A program made the translations under genes and the position numbers. From Siphonobacter aquaeclarae (GTDB lineage: Bacteria > Bacteroidota > Bacteroidia > Cytophagales > Spirosomataceae), in contig NZ_FNGS01000004.1 of the NCBI RefSeq assembly GCF_900103285.1, positions 415,960 to 479,959 on the forward strand: DNA of 64,000 nucleotides, written 5' to 3'. The notes under the pieces are model-generated. The model did not search any database. It was not told where the DNA came from and saw only the letters and a program-made list of their open reading frames with translations. Positions within the stretch are counted from its first letter, which is position 1; every line of letters begins with the position of its first letter. This document shows, one piece after another, positions 39,429 to 48,764 of this stretch.

Positions 39429-40178
39429 ATGACGAATCAGCGGCACCGGCAGATACTGGCCCAGCTTCATACCGAAGAAGAAGTGACCGTCCGTACCCTC
39501 GCCGAGCGACTGGGCACATCGGAAATCACCATCCGGCGGGATCTGAATCAGCTGGCGGATGCCGGCAAGCTTGTCCGTACGCATGGCGGCGCCCTCCTCC
39601 CCGACGGCACCGGTTTCGCCGGAAAGTCTGAACGTCATTCTGCCGAAAAAACCTACATCGGCGAGCTTGCTGCGCATTTTGTGGAAGACGGAGATACCCT
39701 GTTTCTTGATTGCGGCAGCACGGTACTGGCGCTTGCCCCTCACCTGAAGAAATTTCGTAACCTGAAGATCATCACCAACTCCCTGCCCGTACTCTCGGTA
39801 TTACTCGAAGCTCCGCACCTGAGTATCAACCTCATCGGCGGAGAGCTGGACCCGCACCGCCGGGCAGTACATGGGGCGGTGGCATTGGAACACATCGCCC
39901 GGTATCATGCCGACAAGGCGTTTATCGGTACGGATGGCCTTTCGCTAACGAATGGTCTTTCGGCACAGAGTGAAACGGAAGCGTCGCTGTCGCGGGCGCT
40001 GATCGATCATGCTTCGCTGACTTTTTTGCTTGCCGATGCCGGAAAATTCGAACGCAACAGCTACCTCCGGTATGCGCCTCTTACAGCTGTTCACCGGATT
40101 CTGACGGACAAGCGCCTTGACGAATCGCTTCACCGGCAGTATACCGACGCCGGGCATATCGTTGTAAGCGGGATTTAA
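39429..40178 (+). CDS. DeoR/GlpR-family transcriptional regulator
   Basis: A 249-residue regulator with an N-terminal DeoR helix-turn-helix (about 6-60, TLAERLGTSEITIRRDLNQL) and a C-terminal sugar-phosphate sensor domain (about 75-235) with the DCGSTVLALAP and FIGTDGLS motifs. Members respond to phosphorylated sugars. The gene downstream, a sugar phosphate isomerase-like protein, is a likely target. The 14-bp box next to its ATG suggests autoregulation. Confidence 0.92.
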   Translation: MTNQRHRQILAQLHTEEEVTVRTLAERLGTSEITIRRDLNQLADAGKLVRTHGGALLPDGTGFAGKSERHSAEKTYIGELAAHFVEDGDTLFLDCGSTVLALAPHLKKFRNLKIITNSLPVLSVLLEAPHLSINLIGGELDPHRRAVHGAVALEHIARYHADKAFIGTDGLSLTNGLSAQSETEASLSRALIDHASLTFLLADAGKFERNSYLRYAPLTAVHRILTDKRLDESLHRQYTDAGHIVVSGI

Positions 40179-40221
40179 ACGCGATTCACTATCTTGAGGA
40201 ACTTACATCCTCTATTCATCT

Positions 40222-41151
40222 ATGTCGAATCGTCGTACCTTTCTCCGGACGGGGTTGTTGGGAACCGCCGCGTCTGTCGTTGCTCCCCCTGCTCTCGTCA
40301 CCGCTGCTCCGCCGCAGGTCGCTCCGCGCCAGCGCTTCGGGCTGGCCACCTACTCCTACTGGCATTTCAAAACGCCCAAAGTACCCATCGAATACGTGAT
40401 CGACGAGGCTTCGCGCATGGGTATTGAAGGGGTGGACGTCCTTCACCGCCAGATGGAAGGCGAAGACAACGCCTACCTGCAGAAGCTGAAACGACATGCT
40501 TTTCTCAACGGCGTAGACCTGATTGCGCTGTCGATTCACCAGTCGTTTGTTTCGCCGGATAAGGAAGAGCGGAAGAAAAACGTCGAGCATACCAAACACT
40601 GCATCGAACTGGCCTACAAGCTCGGTATTCCCTGCCTGCGTCTGAATTCGGGTCGCTGGGGTACGACGAAGTCGTTCGACGAATACATGAAAAACCGTGG
40701 CATCGAAGCTGCCATTCCCGGATATACCGAAGACGACGCCTTCAAATGGGCGATCGATGCGACCGGCGAGTGCCTCGACAAAGCCGCTGAATGCGGCGTA
40801 CACTTAGCGCTGGAAAATCACTGGGGGCTGACGTCAACGCCCGAAGGCCTCCTTCGTATCCGGAAGTCTTTCGACTCGCCCTGGCTGGGCGTGCTGATGG
40901 ATACCGGCAATTTCCTCGAAAACCCCTACGACAAGCTGGAGAAAGTAGCTCCCTACGCCACGTTCGTGCAGGCGAAGACCTATTATGGCGGCGGGGAATG
41001 GTATACCCTCGACCTGGATTACAAGCGCATCGCCGGCATCCTCAAAAAGGCGGGATATAAAGGATACGTTTCGATTGAATTTGAAGGAAAGGAAAAACCG
41101 GAGCTGGCTGTCGCGAAGAGCCTCGCCACCCTCCGTGAGGCCTTCGCCTGA
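40222..41151 (+). CDS. Tat-exported sugar phosphate isomerase/epimerase (xylose isomerase-like TIM barrel)
   Basis: A 309-residue protein with a twin-arginine signal (NRRTFLR near residue 3, then a hydrophobic [11 protein letters not shown] stretch), so it is predicted to be exported folded. The rest is an AP-endonuclease-2/xylose-isomerase-like TIM barrel with metal-binding-type segments ALENHWG (about 196), LMDTGN (about 230) and a closing VSIEFEGKE. Such proteins epimerise or isomerise sugars and inositols. Coupled to a DeoR regulator 43 bases upstream. Confidence 0.88.
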   Translation: MSNRRTFLRTGLLGTAASVVAPPALVTAAPPQVAPRQRFGLATYSYWHFKTPKVPIEYVIDEASRMGIEGVDVLHRQMEGEDNAYLQKLKRHAFLNGVDLIALSIHQSFVSPDKEERKKNVEHTKHCIELAYKLGIPCLRLNSGRWGTTKSFDEYMKNRGIEAAIPGYTEDDAFKWAIDATGECLDKAAECGVHLALENHWGLTSTPEGLLRIRKSFDSPWLGVLMDTGNFLENPYDKLEKVAPYATFVQAKTYYGGGEWYTLDLDYKRIAGILKKAGYKGYVSIEFEGKEKPELAVAKSLATLREAFA

Positions 41152-41158
41152 TTCACAC

Positions 41159-41193
41159 AAAAAAGCCGGTGAGTGATCCTCACCGGCTTTTTT
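41159..41193. terminator. Bidirectional terminator
   Basis: A perfect 15-bp stem (AAAAAAGCCGGTGAG and its inverse) with a TGATC loop between the convergent TIM-barrel and metalloprotease genes. Confidence 0.92.
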
Positions 41194-41198
41194 ACTTC

Positions 41199-43637
41199 TT
41201 ACCAGTCGCAGCTATACGCATCGAAACTGCCGATGGGCGCGCCGTCCGGCTCTTTGGCCGGGGGTGTCACGACTACCTTGACCGGGTTTTCTTCAAACTG
41301 CCGGATCTGATTGGCGGCGAAGACGTCCAGCGCCCGCTCCGCTTCATCCGGGCTCGTCTGCGATTCCAGCCAGACGCGCAGTTCCCGCAGCTTCAGGCCG
41401 GCTACGGCCCGCACCTGGGAGGCCGCGTCGGCGTTTGCGGCCAGGGCGATGAGCTTGTCGAGTACAGCGACGTTTACTACCCGCTGAATTTCTCCTTCAT
41501 ACCCTTTGCGGGCGGGAGCTTTCCAGGTGGCGGCCATGATTTTGTCGACTACTTCGGAGAAATCGGGCAGGGACGCATTGATCGCATGGTTACCGATCAG
41601 CCGGGCCGCCCGCTCGTGCTGCAGGAGGAAGCGCAGCGCCATGCCGGCGGCTGCTTCCGGCGGCGACAGCGGATCGAACGTCAGTCCGGTACGGCCGTGG
41701 AAAACTTCCCGGGAGTTTTCGTCGTATCCATACGGGCGCGGCGGCAACAGATTGATAATCAACGACGGAAGCGCCAATACCTCCGGTTTGATCGTATTCA
41801 GGACGGCGTCAAGCGCCCGCCGCTGCTCGTCGCCGGGTACATATTCCATCACTTTTTGCTTGTCGCCCCGCACCGCATAGGTATAGGATACGCCGCCTAC
41901 TACTTTTGAAGCCGCTTCGAGCTGGTACCGGTGAAACAGGTACAGTGGAACGAGTACCTCCTGCAGGGTGGCGATCGGCGCGCCGACGGGTATCTTCTTC
42001 GCGCTGAAGTTGTCCAGGGCGATTTTCCGGATTTCCATGACGCGGTTCAGCTCATCGACCGCATTTTTCCCATTGTCCCACAGGTGGGTAACCGGACTGG
42101 CGGAGCCTTCCGGGCGACCGTCCTGATCGGTCAGAAACAGAAAGCCTTTATCGATATAATCGTCGATGATCTTTTTCAGACCCTTCTTTTCTTCCTCTTT
42201 CGAACGAAACTCCCGGTAAGCATAGTTGATGGCAATCTTGTCCCATTCACCGATGCCGGTGGCATAGGCGTCAGACAGGTCCAACTTTTTCGGCCCCATA
42301 ATCCGCACCAGGGGGTGTGGATAATCCATGACTGACGCCCGGTTGTTGACTGTCGACGCATAGTTGTGCGGCAATCCCAGGGTATGGCCCGTTTCGTGCG
42401 CACCGAGCTGGCGCAACCGGGCGAGGGCCATTTGTTCAGCCTCTTTGCTGGGTTCGTCGGAGGTATACTCTCCTACCAGGCCGCTGGCAATGAGGTAGTC
42501 CTGCCGCACCCGCAGCGATCCGAGTGTCACTTTTCCCTTGATAATCTCGCCCGTACGCGGATCGGAAACGCTGTAGCCGTAGGACCAGCCGCGGGTGGAC
42601 CGGTGTACCCACTGCACGAGGTTGTACCGGATATCCATCGGGTCGGCGGTATCGGGCAATACCTTCACCTGGAAGGCATTTTTATACCCGGCAGCTTCAA
42701 ACGCCTGGTTCCACCAGCCGATACCGTCCATCAGCGCGGAGCGGATCGGTTCGGGGGCACCGGGGTCCATGTAATACACAATCGGCTTGACAGGCTCTGA
42801 TACTGCTGCCGACGGGTCTTTTTTCTTCAGCCGGTGGCGACGGATATAGCGTGTCGTAATCGGCGTGCTGAACGGAGAGGAGTAGTCGAAGAACTCGACC
42901 GGATTGATACCGGCGCGCGGATCAAACGCCCGCGGCTCATAGCCCGCGTCCGGCAATTTGATAAAGGAATAATGTTCGCGGAAGGTAATGGCTCCCGGTG
43001 TCGGAACTACTTCCCGGAGATACGCGCCCGCCTGTTCGCCGGTGAGCGTAAGGGTTACTTCCACTTCCGTGTTTTCGGGGAAATTTTTGGTATACGGCAG
43101 GTAAAAGGCGCAACGGCTCGGATCGAGACGAAACGAGCCCTGCCTGGCCCGGGCGATGGTGGCAGCGGCATCGTAGCCGTCGCGCAGGTAGAAAGACGTC
43201 GCATCGACGAGCACCTTGTTACCCTCTTCCCCTGCTACATCAAAGCCCCAGAGCACAGACTGCGCGAAAGACTGCTCCACTGCCAGCTTTTCCATTTTGT
43301 CAGAAGAGGTGGCCCGGTAATCGTAATTCTGCTGCACCATCAGGATGCGCGGGCCGGACCGCTGGAACTTGATAATTTTGCCGGCGCTGATCTTTCCGCG
43401 GTCCAGACCGATGTCATTCGAGCCAATACCGGAGGAAAGCGCCGTATGGAAGAGGATTTCGGTATCGAGTTTGTCGATTTCGAGAAACATCTTCCCTTTT
43501 TTGGCGTCCCAGTACAGGGTCAGGTATCCCGGCATTTTCTGAAGGCCGTTCGTGACGGATGAGATGCTCTGGCTGAAAACAGGCTGGAGTAATCCCCAAA
43601 AGAGCAAGGAGAGAATAAAGCAACGACGCATACGCAT
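41199..43637 (-). CDS. Secreted zinc-dependent metalloprotease (DUF5117/DUF4953 type)
   Basis: An 812-residue protein with a signal peptide (ends PVFSQ at about 23). The extended zinc motif HETGHTLGLPH gives ligands His414, His418 and His424 and the general base Glu415, followed by a Met-turn-like ASVMDYPHP, so it is a metzincin. The N-terminal half is the DUF5117-like beta domain (YLTLYWDAKKGKMFLEI), the C-terminal half the DUF4953-like helical part. Length is normal for the group. Monocistronic; substrate unknown. Confidence 0.92.
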   Translation of the reverse strand: MRMRRCFILSLLFWGLLQPVFSQSISSVTNGLQKMPGYLTLYWDAKKGKMFLEIDKLDTEILFHTALSSGIGSNDIGLDRGKISAGKIIKFQRSGPRILMVQQNYDYRATSSDKMEKLAVEQSFAQSVLWGFDVAGEEGNKVLVDATSFYLRDGYDAAATIARARQGSFRLDPSRCAFYLPYTKNFPENTEVEVTLTLTGEQAGAYLREVVPTPGAITFREHYSFIKLPDAGYEPRAFDPRAGINPVEFFDYSSPFSTPITTRYIRRHRLKKKDPSAAVSEPVKPIVYYMDPGAPEPIRSALMDGIGWWNQAFEAAGYKNAFQVKVLPDTADPMDIRYNLVQWVHRSTRGWSYGYSVSDPRTGEIIKGKVTLGSLRVRQDYLIASGLVGEYTSDEPSKEAEQMALARLRQLGAHETGHTLGLPHNYASTVNNRASVMDYPHPLVRIMGPKKLDLSDAYATGIGEWDKIAINYAYREFRSKEEEKKGLKKIIDDYIDKGFLFLTDQDGRPEGSASPVTHLWDNGKNAVDELNRVMEIRKIALDNFSAKKIPVGAPIATLQEVLVPLYLFHRYQLEAASKVVGGVSYTYAVRGDKQKVMEYVPGDEQRRALDAVLNTIKPEVLALPSLIINLLPPRPYGYDENSREVFHGRTGLTFDPLSPPEAAAGMALRFLLQHERAARLIGNHAINASLPDFSEVVDKIMAATWKAPARKGYEGEIQRVVNVAVLDKLIALAANADAASQVRAVAGLKLRELRVWLESQTSPDEAERALDVFAANQIRQFEENPVKVVVTPPAKEPDGAPIGSFDAYSCDW

Positions 43638-44087
43638 GTTTGGTTAACGGGATGAAGCGCACTGGAATACTATTTGGCAATAATACGCATCCTTAGAAGG
43701 AAACACCAGCCAAATACGACCAGACCAAACAAATCCGCCGTCCTTTTTCCTTTTTGTCCGGACAACAGAAAGGCCGCCCTTTGGGGGCAGCCTTTCCGAC
43801 GCTCTTTGGGGATGTTCTGTGAAGCCCGCTCTTTACTTACGCGGCTTCCTCTCTTCGGGATGTTCCGCAGGACATCTCGAAATCCAGGTATTTCAGATTT
43901 AAATCTGATGTATAATTCTTACACCTGCCTAATCTTACGCGGCTTGCCGGACGTGACAGTTAAGGTCTGAAAAGATACATATCTTTTGCATCTGGACTTC
44001 GAGATGCCCTGCGGAACATCTCGAAGAGCGCAGTCGGTAGCCAAACAAGTTATTTATTTAGCACCAACTCAGCAACCACACTTTGCA
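43638..44087. other. Repeat-rich intergenic region before an orphan lipoprotein
   Basis: A 450-base gap. It holds a hairpin without a T run (GAAAGGC-GCCC/GGGC-GCCTTTC, 43768-43796), a long inverted repeat (43851-44028), a partial degenerate copy of its arm near 43806-43823 (GATGTTCTGTGAAG) and a direct repeat TTACGCGGCTT (about 43837 and 43935). Confidence 0.5.
43851..44028. repeat. REP/BIME-like inverted repeat (two 37-bp arms)
   Basis: Arms 43851-43887 and 43992-44028 are reverse complements with 34 of 37 matches. Each arm is itself nearly palindromic: TTCGAGATG pairs with CATCTCGAA around a TTCCGCAGGG loop in the right arm. Two back-to-back hairpins of this kind are typical of REP/BIME elements. 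The 104-base core contains a short palindrome (TCAGATTTAAATCTGA). No transposase gene is nearby. Confidence 0.65.
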
Positions 44088-44525
44088 ATGATTACTAAGT
44101 TGATAACCGTCCCCGCAATTCTACTGATGGTTTTAGGGTGTAATAGTCGGGATATTCGAGAAACTCATTTGATCACTGACTTATCAAAGCCTATCACATT
44201 GACTTTCAAACTAAAAAGTGGAAATGCAGACGCTGGATACAAAATAAAAGGATACATGAATGGCACAGTCGGCTACTCTGAAGGACTGTTTTCTAGTGAT
44301 GGAAGTAATGAATTCCCTCCCTTTCCAATAGCAGACAACTTAGTCCAACTCGATTCAGCGGTCATAAGGAAGTACGCGCGAATATATTCTGACTCAATAA
44401 ATTCCGAGAGCAGTTCCAGCATTGGACAAAAGGGGTTGGTACTTGGCCTTCATTTTACCCCAGGCACGGCAACCAAGGGTAAAATTGAAGTAGAATTTTG
44501 GGAACACCCCATCGGTATTTACTAG
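44088..44525 (+). CDS. Orphan lipoprotein of unknown function
   Basis: A 145-residue protein with a signal peptide and lipobox (LMVLGC, Cys17). After the lipid anchor it reads NSRDIRE, similar to TSREIQE in the lipoprotein at 3930, though the rest does not align. The body is polar and mostly beta-like, with no known domain. The gene is AT-rich relative to neighbours and directly follows the inverted repeat, suggesting an acquired gene. The start at 44088 was chosen because the upstream frame (from 43986) runs through the repeat arm. Confidence 0.55.
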   Translation: MITKLITVPAILLMVLGCNSRDIRETHLITDLSKPITLTFKLKSGNADAGYKIKGYMNGTVGYSEGLFSSDGSNEFPPFPIADNLVQLDSAVIRKYARIYSDSINSESSSSIGQKGLVLGLHFTPGTATKGKIEVEFWEHPIGIY

Positions 44526-44583
44526 AGAACCAGGTAATATGCGAGGGTGTCCGATGCTTTAATGATCGAACGCTAATTTCATC

Positions 44584-44623
44584 AACAGAAAGAAAGGTGC
44601 CTAAACGCACCTTTCTTTCTGTT
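44584..44623. terminator. Bidirectional terminator
   Basis: A perfect 17-bp stem (AACAGAAAGAAAGGTGC and its inverse) with a 6-base loop between the convergent lipoprotein and DUF2383 genes. Confidence 0.9.
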
Positions 44624-44642
44624 CTCATTCCGCTCTATAAAG

Positions 44643-45113
44643 CTAGCTCAGTTCCGCATGCAGGTCCCGGTATCGCTTGATCGCATCGTGGGAATCTTTC
44701 AGCTTGCCTTTTTGCGTGGCGATGAGCTGGCGTACTTCGGTAGACATACTGGCTTGCGACTCCAGCGCAGTCTGATACGCGTCCTGCGCGGCGTCTTCCC
44801 CGTATTCACAGTTCTGAAGAAGGGCTTTCCGATCGTGACCGGTAAAAGCGGCTTTCACATCCATCCAGACGCGGTAGAATTTTCCGGAGGTAGTTGTTTC
44901 GTCTGTCGGCTCGCCGCCAAGCGCCAGCACTTCCCGGCTCAGTTCGTCCCGGTAGTTGCGGCTTTCATTGGCGAGGCGGTTGAACAGCGCCTTGAGGTCT
45001 ACGTCTTCCGTTTCTGCCTCTTCGGCTGCTTTTTCATAGCCGGCAATACGGTCATTGTTGATGCGGATGAGGTCGTTCAGTACATGAACCAGGTTTTCAT
45101 TGGTCGTTTCCAT
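44643..45113 (-). CDS. PA2169-family four-helix-bundle protein (DUF2383)
   Basis: A 156-residue, all-helical ferritin-like protein beginning METTNENLVHVLNDLIRIN, with ANESRNYRDELSREV in helix 2, matching the DUF2383/PA2169 family. Family members are about 145-155 residues and stress-associated; the biochemical role is unknown. Single gene between lipoprotein and fbp. Confidence 0.88.
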   Translation of the reverse strand: METTNENLVHVLNDLIRINNDRIAGYEKAAEEAETEDVDLKALFNRLANESRNYRDELSREVLALGGEPTDETTTSGKFYRVWMDVKAAFTGHDRKALLQNCEYGEDAAQDAYQTALESQASMSTEVRQLIATQKGKLKDSHDAIKRYRDLHAELS

Positions 45114-45255
45114 GACGTTAGTGTTGGTTTAATATGGTAATCGGCTATATCCCGAAAAAACCAACGCCACTTTTACAAAACGCTAAAAATCAACCAATTA
45201 ACCCATAACGCTCATTCCACAACCGGGAAAAATTGTCCCCGAACCGTGCAAGTCG

Positions 45256-46272
45256 TCAGTTGTCGCGTCGGATCATAGAGGGCACCTGTTCTACTTCCTC
45301 CACCATCTTTTTTGAGCCGATGCAGAGCGGACTGCGCTGGTGGAGGCTCCGGATGGGCACGCCAAGGAGGCGCTGCCGTCCGTCGGTTGCCAGGCCGCCC
45401 GCCTGTTCGATGATGAAGGAAAGCGGGAAGCACTCGTACAGCAGGCGTAGTTTTCCATTCGGCGTTTTCACCGTAGGCGGATAAAAGTAGATACCTCCTT
45501 TGAGCAGGTTCCGGTGAAAATCCCCGACGAGCGAGCCGATGTACCGCGCCGAGTACCGGCGACGCCGGCATTTGTCAATGTACGTCAGCACCTGCGGGGG
45601 AAAGTCGTGCAGGTTCCCATCGTTGAGGGAATAAATGGTTCCGTCTTCCGGCATGGTGATCGTCGGGTACGACAGGAAAAACTCCCCGAGCGACGCCTCA
45701 TACGTAAACCCGTTGACCCCGCAGCCGGTGGTATAGACGAGTACGGTGGACGAACCGTAGAGCACATACCCGGCAGCTACCTGGGCGTCTCCTCCCTGCA
45801 GAAAGTCGGACTCCGTCACCCGCGTGCCGATTTCGCTTTTCCGGCGGTATATTGAGAAAATAGTACCGATGGACACGTTGACATCGATATTCGAGGAGCC
45901 ATCGAGCGGATCAATGGCCACGACATATTTCGCGTCGTCGTTACCTGTAAAGAGAATACTGTCTTCCTCTTCCGAGACGATACCGGCTACTTCTCCTCCG
46001 TTCCTGAGCGCCCGCATGAAGCGGATATGCGCGATGACGTCGAGTTTCTGCTGGCTTTCTCCCTGGATGTTGGAGGTGCCGATTTCTCCGGTGATGTCAG
46101 CAAGACCGGCCTTGTTGATCTCCCGGTTCACGATCTTGGCGGCAAGGGCAATATCCCGCAATAGCTGGGATAACTCCCCCGTGGCGAACGGAAAAGCTTC
46201 CTGATTTCGCTTGATGAAGCGGTCGAGGGTTACCCCGACGGGCATGGCAATTTTCTCATCGGCCTGAGTCAT
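45256..46272 (-). CDS. fbp: Class I fructose-1,6-bisphosphatase
   Basis: A 338-residue gluconeogenic enzyme that hydrolyses fructose 1,6-bisphosphate. The metal-site signature [13 protein letters not shown] is present (about 116-128), and GGIYFYPP and [17 protein letters not shown] near residue 260 are typical. The start MTQADEK at 46272 was preferred to an in-frame start 27 codons upstream that adds a sequence without family match. Monocistronic. Confidence 0.97.
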   Translation of the reverse strand: MTQADEKIAMPVGVTLDRFIKRNQEAFPFATGELSQLLRDIALAAKIVNREINKAGLADITGEIGTSNIQGESQQKLDVIAHIRFMRALRNGGEVAGIVSEEEDSILFTGNDDAKYVVAIDPLDGSSNIDVNVSIGTIFSIYRRKSEIGTRVTESDFLQGGDAQVAAGYVLYGSSTVLVYTTGCGVNGFTYEASLGEFFLSYPTITMPEDGTIYSLNDGNLHDFPPQVLTYIDKCRRRRYSARYIGSLVGDFHRNLLKGGIYFYPPTVKTPNGKLRLLYECFPLSFIIEQAGGLATDGRQRLLGVPIRSLHQRSPLCIGSKKMVEEVEQVPSMIRRDN

Positions 46273-46599
46273 GGCTGTGCTCGTTTTTTTAGATATACGA
46301 CAGATAGAAACAAAAGAGATCCTCTCTGTCCGGTTCGGACCGGGCAGCAACAACGATGAGAGGAAAAGTTACGGAATTTTTTAAAGGAAAGAGATTAAGC
46401 GATCTGATAATGAGACCCCTTAGGCGGGAGGGAACCCTTATTTTGAGGCGGCTTTTTATACAGGAGAAACGGCCATCGTCACGCGACAGATACCCACATC
46501 ATTAATTTACACCAAAATGTAATCCATTCATCACAAAATGTAATCTATACTTTACATTTCAATTGCTTTGACTTACGTTTGAAGCAAACTTCTAAACCG
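46273..46599. other. Gap between fbp and the small membrane protein
   Basis: Apart from the regulatory boxes at 46515-46581 there is nothing recognisable. The left part is presumably the fbp leader and promoter; no clear TAnnTTTG box was found for it. Confidence 0.4.
46515..46581 (+). promoter_or_regulatory. Promoter with three AAATGTAA boxes before the membrane protein-HTH operon
   Basis: TACGTTTG (46574-46581) and TTTA (46551-46554) are 19 bases apart, a good Bacteroidota promoter. AAATGTAATC occurs at 46515-46524 and 46536-46545, and TTTACATTT (46551-46559) is the inverse of AAATGTAA. The inverted pair overlaps the -33 box, so repression by the HTH protein encoded in the operon is likely. 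Confidence 0.6.
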
Positions 46600-47067
46600 A
46601 TGAAAAAACTGCTTCTCATACCTGCCTCATTCAAAAACAGCGGCATTTTTGCCGTCCTGATCGGACTGGCCGGCCTGTGGATGGCTGAAACAGAAGGACT
46701 TATCAACATTTACCGGATTCTATGGCCAGAGCAGACACTACCGGATGGTTCGTATCCATACCCTCCGGAATTCTGGTCGGTCAATTCCCTGCTGAGTTAC
46801 GCAACAACCGCCCTGATTGCCCTCGGTATCCTGCTGTTTCTCTTTACGAAGGAACCGGATGAATTCCACTACAATGCCCGGCTGGAGGCAACGCAGTTTG
46901 CGGTCATAAGCGGTTTGCTGGGCGCCGTTCTCCTGTTCGGCTATTTCGTGCTGGCGCCCGGCTACCAACTTATCAACACCACCACCAGCATATTGGGTAC
47001 CGGCGTACTCGCTTTCGGTACAACCTATGTGGCCCGGTACTACTACCTCACGCGGAGAACAGATTGA
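46600..47067 (+). CDS. Small four-helix membrane protein
   Basis: A 155-residue protein with four hydrophobic segments (about 14-30, 65-82, 102-122 and 130-147). No family is recognised. The start ATG at 46600 stands 18 bases after the -7 box; an in-frame TTG seven codons upstream overlaps that box and is rejected. Its stop overlaps the TTG start of an XRE-type regulator gene, a pairing often seen when the regulator represses its own operon. Confidence 0.65.
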   Translation: MKKLLLIPASFKNSGIFAVLIGLAGLWMAETEGLINIYRILWPEQTLPDGSYPYPPEFWSVNSLLSYATTALIALGILLFLFTKEPDEFHYNARLEATQFAVISGLLGAVLLFGYFVLAPGYQLINTTTSILGTGVLAFGTTYVARYYYLTRRTD

Positions 47068-47276
47068 AAGACTATATTCTTGAAAATACCCTGCGCGTAG
47101 AGCGGGCCAGGCTTCAGATGACGCAGGCCGAGCTGGCAGAGAGAGTCTCCGTATCCAGGCAGGCTGTTATCTCGATTGAAAACGGCAAATATGTGCCGTC
47201 TACCATCCTCGCCATACGCCTTGCTGCTGTCTTCGGCAAAAAGGTAGACGACGTATTCTTCCTGCGCGAAGAATAG
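47064..47276 (+). CDS. XRE-family helix-turn-helix regulator
   Basis: A 70-residue DNA-binding protein with one HTH_3 domain: RLQMTQAELAERVSVSRQAVISIENGKY gives helices 2 and 3, and VFGKKVDDVFFL closes the fold. It is close to the small DUF-linked regulators that are paired with membrane proteins. The start is TTG at 47064, overlapping the upstream stop by four bases. The AAATGTAA boxes at the operon promoter are candidate binding sites. Confidence 0.85.
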   Translation: MKDYILENTLRVERARLQMTQAELAERVSVSRQAVISIENGKYVPSTILAIRLAAVFGKKVDDVFFLREE

Positions 47277-47376
47277 CCGGCGCTCCTTTCCTGTGTGATC
47301 CGGGCGTCTCTCCGGCGCGCCGTTAGGAGACCTTTGTTTAAAAAAACGGCCGACGGGCCCATTACTTTTCCTTTCT

Positions 47377-48762
47377 ATGCGACCGACGCTCTTTCTTTTG
47401 CTTTTTCTGACACACCTGGTCCGCGCCGGCGAGATCCGGGTGACCGGGACCGTTTCCAACCTGACGGCTTCACAACTCGAGTGTACCGTTCTTTCCGGTG
47501 ATATCGCAGAAGGTCCCGCGACGATTTCCATACCGGTTCAAAACGGCCGGATCGACTACCGGATTGACGTTCCCAGCGTGGTTTCGCTGGCTTTCTACGA
47601 CGGCACGAACCGTTTCGGCGGGTTTGCCGGTCCGGGTACCCATCTCGACATCCGGTACGATGCGTCGGATTTCGCCCGTACCTATACCGTTGCCGGCAGC
47701 GGAAGAAAAGCTTTCCTTCTCGCGGAAGAAATCGACCGGCTGAAAGCCTTTGCCATTGCAGAAACCGAACCCGCACGGAAGCACTCCTACCCCGTCGACT
47801 ACCTGTTTCCGAAAATCGATAGTATCCGGATTGTACTGGCGGGAAAGATCCCTGATCCGGCAATCCGTATTGCCTGTCGCCCGGTGCTGGAAGGGTACCT
47901 GGAGGCAATGGTACTGCGGGTGAAGTACAACAGCCTCGTATCGGTTTTTGGAGATTCCTACAATGCTATTCTGGAGAAGCAAAGCGGGAAGCTCAGTACC
48001 GCCTCGCGGCAGGCCCTGAAAAAGCTGCTTGTGTTTGACGACCGCTTTGCTTCCTCCCGTTTTTATGTATCGATGGTGGAATCGACTGCCTCGATCTATT
48101 TCGAGGAAAATATCGCGCCCCTGCCCGGAAACAAGCTGACGATGTATGCCTACTTTCTACAGACGCTGCCGCGCAGGCTGAGAACCCGGGTCTTGTTTTC
48201 CCGGTTACTGCGTGACATTGCCCGGAATCCCGGCGAAGACTCCGGCATCCGCCCGGCCATCGGCAAGCTCGAAGACGCCCGGCTGAAACAGATCGCCGAG
48301 GCCCGGTACCGCTATGCCACGCGTATCCGGGAGGGCCAACCCGCGCCGGATTTTTCACTGCAGGATCAGAATGGAAAGAAAATCACGCTTGCCGATCTGC
48401 GCGGGAAGGTCGTACACCTCGATTTCTGGTTTGCCGCCTGCGGTCCCTGCCATGCGTTGTTCCGGAAGACAGAACCGGTGAAGAAATACTTTGAAAATAA
48501 TCCGGATGTTGTTTTTCTCGTGATTTCGGTGGATGGACGGGATACCTGGACGAAGGCGTTGGCCCGGTTTAACATTTCCGGACAGCATGTATTTACGGAA
48601 AACCGCTTTGGCGAACATCCTGTTATTGCAGATTACCTCGTCGCGGCTTATCCCACGACTTTCCTCCTGGATCGTTCGGGACGTTTCAGCATCACGCGTC
48701 CTTCCGAAAATCCGGAGGAGCTAATCAAACAGATTGAAGCAGTATCGGCGTCAGGGAAGTAA
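47377..48762 (+). CDS. TlpA-type thioredoxin-fold secreted protein
   Basis: A 461-residue protein with a short signal peptide (ends VRAG at about 18), an N-terminal beta domain like DUF4369 (about 20-110), a helical middle and a C-terminal AhpC/TlpA redoxin domain (about 320-455). The active-site CGPC is Cys355-Cys358, with a cis-proline in AAYPTTFL. It is likely a periplasmic thiol-disulfide oxidoreductase. The DMT transporter gene is convergent and follows after two bases. Confidence 0.88.
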   Translation: MRPTLFLLLFLTHLVRAGEIRVTGTVSNLTASQLECTVLSGDIAEGPATISIPVQNGRIDYRIDVPSVVSLAFYDGTNRFGGFAGPGTHLDIRYDASDFARTYTVAGSGRKAFLLAEEIDRLKAFAIAETEPARKHSYPVDYLFPKIDSIRIVLAGKIPDPAIRIACRPVLEGYLEAMVLRVKYNSLVSVFGDSYNAILEKQSGKLSTASRQALKKLLVFDDRFASSRFYVSMVESTASIYFEENIAPLPGNKLTMYAYFLQTLPRRLRTRVLFSRLLRDIARNPGEDSGIRPAIGKLEDARLKQIAEARYRYATRIREGQPAPDFSLQDQNGKKITLADLRGKVVHLDFWFAACGPCHALFRKTEPVKKYFENNPDVVFLVISVDGRDTWTKALARFNISGQHVFTENRFGEHPVIADYLVAAYPTTFLLDRSGRFSITRPSENPEELIKQIEAVSASGK

Positions 48763-48764
48763 CC

